Origin: Altererythrobacter sp. C41
Lineage (GTDB): Bacteria; Pseudomonadota; Alphaproteobacteria; Sphingomonadales; Sphingomonadaceae
Reading direction: 5' to 3'
NCBI RefSeq assembly: GCF_016803135.1
Contig: NZ_JAEVFE010000002.1
Location: 496,001-560,000 of the forward strand
Length of the DNA stretch: 64,000 nt
Under the pieces are notes generated by a model. It searched no databases, was not told the origin of the DNA, and worked only from the letters and a program-made list of their open reading frames with translations. Below, in pieces: positions 62,998 to 64,000 of the stretch. The first letter of the stretch is position 1. Each line of letters opens with the position of its first letter. The translations under genes and the position numbers were made by a program.

Positions 62998-64000
62998 ATG
63001 AGCAACAATGGCGGCGGCGAGGCGGACCTCGATGTCGAGGCGCTGGCCCGCCGCTACGCAGAGGAACGCGAGAAGCGCCTTCGGGCCGATGCCGTAACGC
63101 AGTACCAGTCGCTCAAGGGCAGATTCGCGGCCTTTGACGTCGATCCAAACTCCGTCCCGGATTTCCAACGCGAGCGGGTAGAGCGCGAAGCCGACGTGGT
63201 CATAATCGGCGGCGGCTTCGGCGGATTGCTGACCGCGGTGCAATTGCGCAAGCGCGGCGTCGAGAACATCGTCATCATCGAAAAAGGCGCCGACTTCGGC
63301 GGGACCTGGTACTGGAATCGCTATCCGGGCATCCGCTGCGACGTCGAATCCTATATCTACCTGCCGCTGCTGGAAGAGACCGGGTACGTCCCGAGCGAAA
63401 AGTACGCCAAAGGCGCGGAAATTTACGAGCAGTGCCGCCTGATCGCGGAGAAGTTCGGCCTCTATGCCGACGCCTTGTTCCAAACTCTCGCAGAGACATT
63501 GACCTGGGATAATGACGTTCAGCGCTGGATCGTCACCACCAACCGCGGCGATCGAATTTCTGCGCGTTTCACCGTGGCTGCCACTGGTCTCTACAGCAGT
63601 CCCAAGCTGCCTGGCATCCCCGGTATTGAAACTTTTGAGGGCCCGAGCTTTCATACCAGCCGCTGGGACTATGCTTTCACCGGCGGGGATGCGGATGGCA
63701 ACCTGACGGGCTTGCAGGGTAAGACGGTCGGCATCATCGGCACGGGATCGACCGGCATCCAATGTGTGCCGCCCGTCGCGCAATGGGCCCAGCAGCTTTA
63801 CCTGTTCCAGCGAACCCCGGCGTCGGTCGACGTGCGCGGCAACGGTCCTACCGACGTCGAATGGTTTCGCTCGCTCGAACCGGGCTGGCAGCGCGAGCGC
63901 ATGCTCAACTTTACCCAGTGGACGTCGGGTCTGCCCCAGGCGATCGATATGGTCGGTGACAGCATGACCGACCTCTTCCGTGAGAAGACGACCTCGGCGG
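62998..64000 (+). CDS. Flavin-containing monooxygenase, Baeyer-Villiger type (5' part)
   Basis: 334 codons are visible before the window ends. The N-terminal extension (SNNGGGEADLDVEALARRYA) is that of the cyclohexanone/phenylacetone monooxygenase group. FAD motif VIIGGGFGGLLTAVQL near residue 69, GTWYWNRYPGIRCDVESYIY, the Baeyer-Villiger fingerprint FEGPSFHTSRWDY (about 213-225) and the NADPH motif GIIGTGSTGIQ. The start ATG follows GAGGA. It is a longer type than the enzyme at 31212 and is probably co-transcribed with the receptor before it. Confidence 0.93.
   Translation, partial: MSNNGGGEADLDVEALARRYAEEREKRLRADAVTQYQSLKGRFAAFDVDPNSVPDFQRERVEREADVVIIGGGFGGLLTAVQLRKRGVENIVIIEKGADFGGTWYWNRYPGIRCDVESYIYLPLLEETGYVPSEKYAKGAEIYEQCRLIAEKFGLYADALFQTLAETLTWDNDVQRWIVTTNRGDRISARFTVAATGLYSSPKLPGIPGIETFEGPSFHTSRWDYAFTGGDADGNLTGLQGKTVGIIGTGSTGIQCVPPVAQWAQQLYLFQRTPASVDVRGNGPTDVEWFRSLEPGWQRERMLNFTQWTSGLPQAIDMVGDSMTDLFREKTTSA

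Overview
The window is GC-rich, densely coded bacterial DNA with short intergenic gaps and many ATGA/GTGA stop-start overlaps. It most resembles a sphingomonad-type alphaproteobacterium (Sphingomonadales). The reasons are three large TonB-dependent receptors of the sphingomonad type, a split methionine synthase, a split glycine decarboxylase behind a tandem glycine riboswitch, small palindromic repeats in gaps, and a wealth of CoA-ester catabolic genes. The lineage is an inference. I saw no rRNA, tRNA, CRISPR array or transposase.

Region 1 (1-7.2 kb): the end of a PTS enzyme I gene, a sugar EIICB permease, a TonB receptor behind an operator-like palindrome, a small secreted protein, and a short remnant of a second receptor tail. 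Region 2 (7.2-15.6 kb): an atypical thiolase-like protein and a flavin reductase, then a methionine operon: an ArsR-methyltransferase regulator with its inverted-repeat operator, metF, and methionine synthase in two genes separated by a GNAT acetyltransferase. Region 3 (15.6-21.2 kb): tandem glycine riboswitch, gcvT-gcvH-gcvPA-gcvPB and an Nmad3-family gene. Region 4 (21.2-29.1 kb): distal valine/isobutyrate degradation genes (mmsB, enoyl-CoA hydratase, 3-hydroxyisobutyryl-CoA hydrolase, isobutyryl-CoA dehydrogenase, mmsA), interrupted by three small lipoprotein genes, with a divergent LysR regulator.

Region 5 (29.2-64 kb) is the most interesting part: a contiguous catabolic island of about 30 genes. 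It encodes two Baeyer-Villiger-type flavin monooxygenases, a benzaldehyde-lyase-like ThDP enzyme, ThDP E1 alpha/beta with a free-standing lipoyl domain but no E2 or E3, acyl-CoA dehydrogenases, an HMG-CoA-lyase-like enzyme, two class III CoA transferases, an acyl-CoA ligase, an LvaA-type phosphotransferase, hydratases, short-chain dehydrogenases, a thiolase with a fused HMG-CoA-synthase-like/OB-fold partner, two MFS transporters and two TonB receptors.

Every promoter-bearing gap in the island carries one or more copies of a palindrome close to ATTGCATGCAAT (11 copies in 6 gaps; the best is a perfect 24-bp palindrome). I did not see this motif in the gaps of the first 29 kb. The only local regulator of a matching type is a GntR/FCD protein at 43.6-44.3 kb, encoded last in an operon whose upstream gap holds three copies. 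I infer a single autoregulated regulon for uptake and oxidation of a branched or cyclic ketone-type substrate, in which lactone or hydroxy-acid products may pass through a phosphorylated 4-hydroxyacyl-CoA. The substrate itself cannot be read from the sequence.
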